Source: Ezakiella peruensis (GTDB taxonomy: Bacteria; Bacillota; Clostridia; Tissierellales; Peptoniphilaceae). Taken from it: a DNA stretch of 64,000 nt. This document shows, piece by piece, positions 62,627 to 64,000 of this stretch. Each line of letters begins with the position of its first letter. The stretch's first letter is position 1. The notes under the pieces are model-generated. The model made no database searches and was not told where the DNA came from. It worked only from the letters and a program-made list of their open reading frames with translations. Location: positions 403,723 to 467,722 of the forward strand of contig NZ_LT962469.1 of the NCBI RefSeq assembly GCF_900215725.1, given 5' to 3'. Both the position numbers and the translations under genes were made by a program.

Positions 62627-63100
62627 ATGTTATTTAATGACAATACAAAAGTCATCATCATTGGTGACAGAGATGGTATTCCTGGTCCTGCAATGGAAGA
62701 GTGCATTAAGACGACACCAGCTGAAGTCGTATTTTCAGCTACTGAATGCTTCGTCTGAACCGCCGCAGGAGCAATGGACTTGGAAAACCAAAACAGAGTT
62801 AAAGAAGCCGCAGATAAGTACGGCGCAGAAAATGTTGTAGTTTTACTAGGTGGAGCTGAAGCAGAAACAGCAGGACTAGCTGCTGAAACAGTTACTGCAG
62901 GAGATCCAACCTGGGCAGGTCCGCTCGCCGGAGTCTCGTTGGGACTTAAGGTATACCATGTACTAGAAGAAGATGTTAAGGCCGAAATCGATCCAGCTGT
63001 TTATGATGAACAAATTGGAATGATGGAAATGGTCCTTGATGGCGAAGCAATTAACGCTGAAATCAAAGAAATGAGAGATCAGCACTGTCAATTTTTATAA
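62627..63100 (+). CDS. grdA: Glycine reductase complex protein A, selenoprotein (Sec44)
   Basis: The frame from ATG 62627 to TAA 63098-63100 (157 residues) is interrupted only by TGA at 62756-62758, codon 44, in the context E-C-F-V-Sec-T-A-A-G-A, the invariant GrdA redox motif CxxU. GrdA takes the carboxymethyl group from protein B and hands it to protein C, giving acetyl phosphate. C-terminal HCQFL is typical. RBS GGGAGGAA precedes it. A naive frame search splits it in two. Confidence 0.97.
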
Positions 63101-63133
63101 ATTCACATCCGAATAGAAGAAAGGGGGAACACA

Positions 63134-64000
63134 ATGGAGAAAATCAAAGTTGTTCACTATATTAACCAATTCTTCGCCGGTATCGGTGGGGAAGAAAAGG
63201 CTGACATTAAGCCTGAGGTTAGAGATGGTGCAGTTGGCCCTGGTAATGCTCTTAAAGGTGCATTTAGAGGCGAAGCTGAAATTGTAAACACCGTCATTTG
63301 TGGTGACTCATACTTCGGTGAAAACATCGAAGAAGCCAAAGCTGAAATTCTCAAAATTGTTGAAGAAATAAAACCCGATTTATTTATCGCCGGTCCAGCA
63401 TTTAACGCAGGACGTTACGGGGTAGCATGTGCTACTATTGCAGATGCAGTTCAAAATGAACTTGGAATTCCATCTGTAACCGGTATGTATATCGAAAACC
63501 CTGGCGCTGATATGTTTAAGAAATCTGTTTATATCGTATCAACAGGTAACTCAGCAGCAGCTATGGGTAAGGCTGTTCCAGCTATCGCAAAACTAGCTCT
63601 AAAGTTAGTTAAAGGCGAAGAAATCGGAACACCAGAAGAAGAAGGCTATATTGAAAGAGGAGTTAGATACAACTTCTTCCACGAAGAAACTGGCTCAAAG
63701 AGAGCTGTAGATATGCTTCTAAAGAAACTCAAAGGCGAAGAATTCGTAACAGAATATCCAATGCCAGAGTTTGATAGAGTAGATCCACAACCAGCTATCA
63801 AAGATCTTTCAAAAGCCAAGATTGCATTATGTACTTCAGGTGGTATTGTTCCTAAGGGCAATCCAGACCACATTGAATCATCATCTGCAAGTAAATATGG
63901 TGAATATGATATCACTGGCGTAAATGACTTAACAGAAGACACTTACGAAACAGCTCACGGTGGATTTGACCCAGTTTACTGTAATGAAGACTCAGACAGA
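63134..64000 (+). CDS. grdB: Glycine reductase complex component B gamma subunit (5' part)
   Basis: 289 codons are open to the right edge. MEKIKVVHYINQFFAGIGGEEKAD, GPAFNAGRYGVACATIADAVQ, SVTGMYIENPGADM and TSGGIVPKGNPDHIESSSASKYG fit GrdB. The family's own Sec codon lies later (about residue 350) and is outside the window. RBS AAGGGGGAA sits 8 bases before the ATG. grdC and grdD presumably follow. Confidence 0.95.
   Translation, partial: MEKIKVVHYINQFFAGIGGEEKADIKPEVRDGAVGPGNALKGAFRGEAEIVNTVICGDSYFGENIEEAKAEILKIVEEIKPDLFIAGPAFNAGRYGVACATIADAVQNELGIPSVTGMYIENPGADMFKKSVYIVSTGNSAAAMGKAVPAIAKLALKLVKGEEIGTPEEEGYIERGVRYNFFHEETGSKRAVDMLLKKLKGEEFVTEYPMPEFDRVDPQPAIKDLSKAKIALCTSGGIVPKGNPDHIESSSASKYGEYDITGVNDLTEDTYETAHGGFDPVYCNEDSDR

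Noticed and set aside
62756-62758. TGA in grdA read as a frame break
   Set aside because: ECFVU is the invariant Sec motif of GrdA and the rest of the protein continues in frame to a normal GrdA C-terminus.

Overview
The window is AT-rich DNA from a low-GC Gram-positive anaerobe. It has Firmicutes-type cell-division and wall genes, SLH-domain surface proteins and lipoproteins. It also has a selenium-dependent glycine reductase cluster and a second UGA-containing selenoprotein gene. Together with the cystine symporter and carbamate kinase this points to an amino-acid-fermenting Tissierellia/Clostridia-type organism (anaerobic cocci of the Peptoniphilaceae kind are a good fit). The assignment is inference from gene content; there is no rRNA here.

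Layout. Positions 1-450 hold the left end of an IS3-family element and a gene-free stretch with two strong hairpins. Positions 451-5237 (minus strand) carry a small membrane protein, an FAD-dependent oxidoreductase, a RocB-like protein that has lost its metal ligands, deoD and pssA. Psd diverges from pssA, so phosphatidylethanolamine synthesis starts from one shared region. Positions 6071-10133 carry a lipoprotein, an LCP wall ligase, fni, a YARHG protein, tadA and a tRNA-Ser(CGA) that starts on the base after the tadA stop. Positions 11254-13178 (minus) encode a GlcNAc-type PTS (IIA, IIBC). Divergent from it, nagA and ptsI run without a gap into an iron/siderophore-type ABC transporter.

Positions 18935-23073 hold a flavin-reductase-like protein, an SLH protein, tmk, darA, holB and ricT. 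Positions 23210-26864 hold a membrane-anchored protein, a TcyP-type cystine symporter, a HesB-like/CC-Se selenoprotein gene with an in-frame UGA, a GlsB-type membrane protein and carbamate kinase. Positions 27071-33667 encode one very large SLH-anchored surface protein. After it come a metal P-type ATPase with a consensus promoter and an operator-like inverted repeat, then map, a MATE transporter, a DUF1667 protein, a cyclophilin lipoprotein, hflX, a YigZ protein, nadE, yebC, a TIGR01906 membrane protein and deoC.

Positions 44003-56042 form a division and cell-wall (dcw) cluster: mraZ, rsmH, ftsL, PBP2 with PASTA domains, mraY, murD, ftsW, murG, ftsQ, two DUF881 genes, sbp and ftsZ. FtsA, murE, murF and murB are absent from it. 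NrdR, a HAD phosphatase, trmL and a Na/Pi-PhoU transporter follow. The right end (59650 onward) is a glycine-riboswitch-controlled operon, trxB-trxA-grdE-grdA-grdB. GrdA reads through UGA at codon 44, and grdB runs off the window.

Most of the window is ordinary core genome. The observations most worth checking are the small selenoprotein with a visible SECIS-like hairpin beside the cystine symporter, the RocB-like pseudo-hydrolase, the exactly 10-bp-spaced MraZ operator over the mraZ start, the hairpin between trxA and grdE, and the 11-2-11 inverted repeat in front of the metal ATPase. I see no CRISPR array, prophage or clear defence island.
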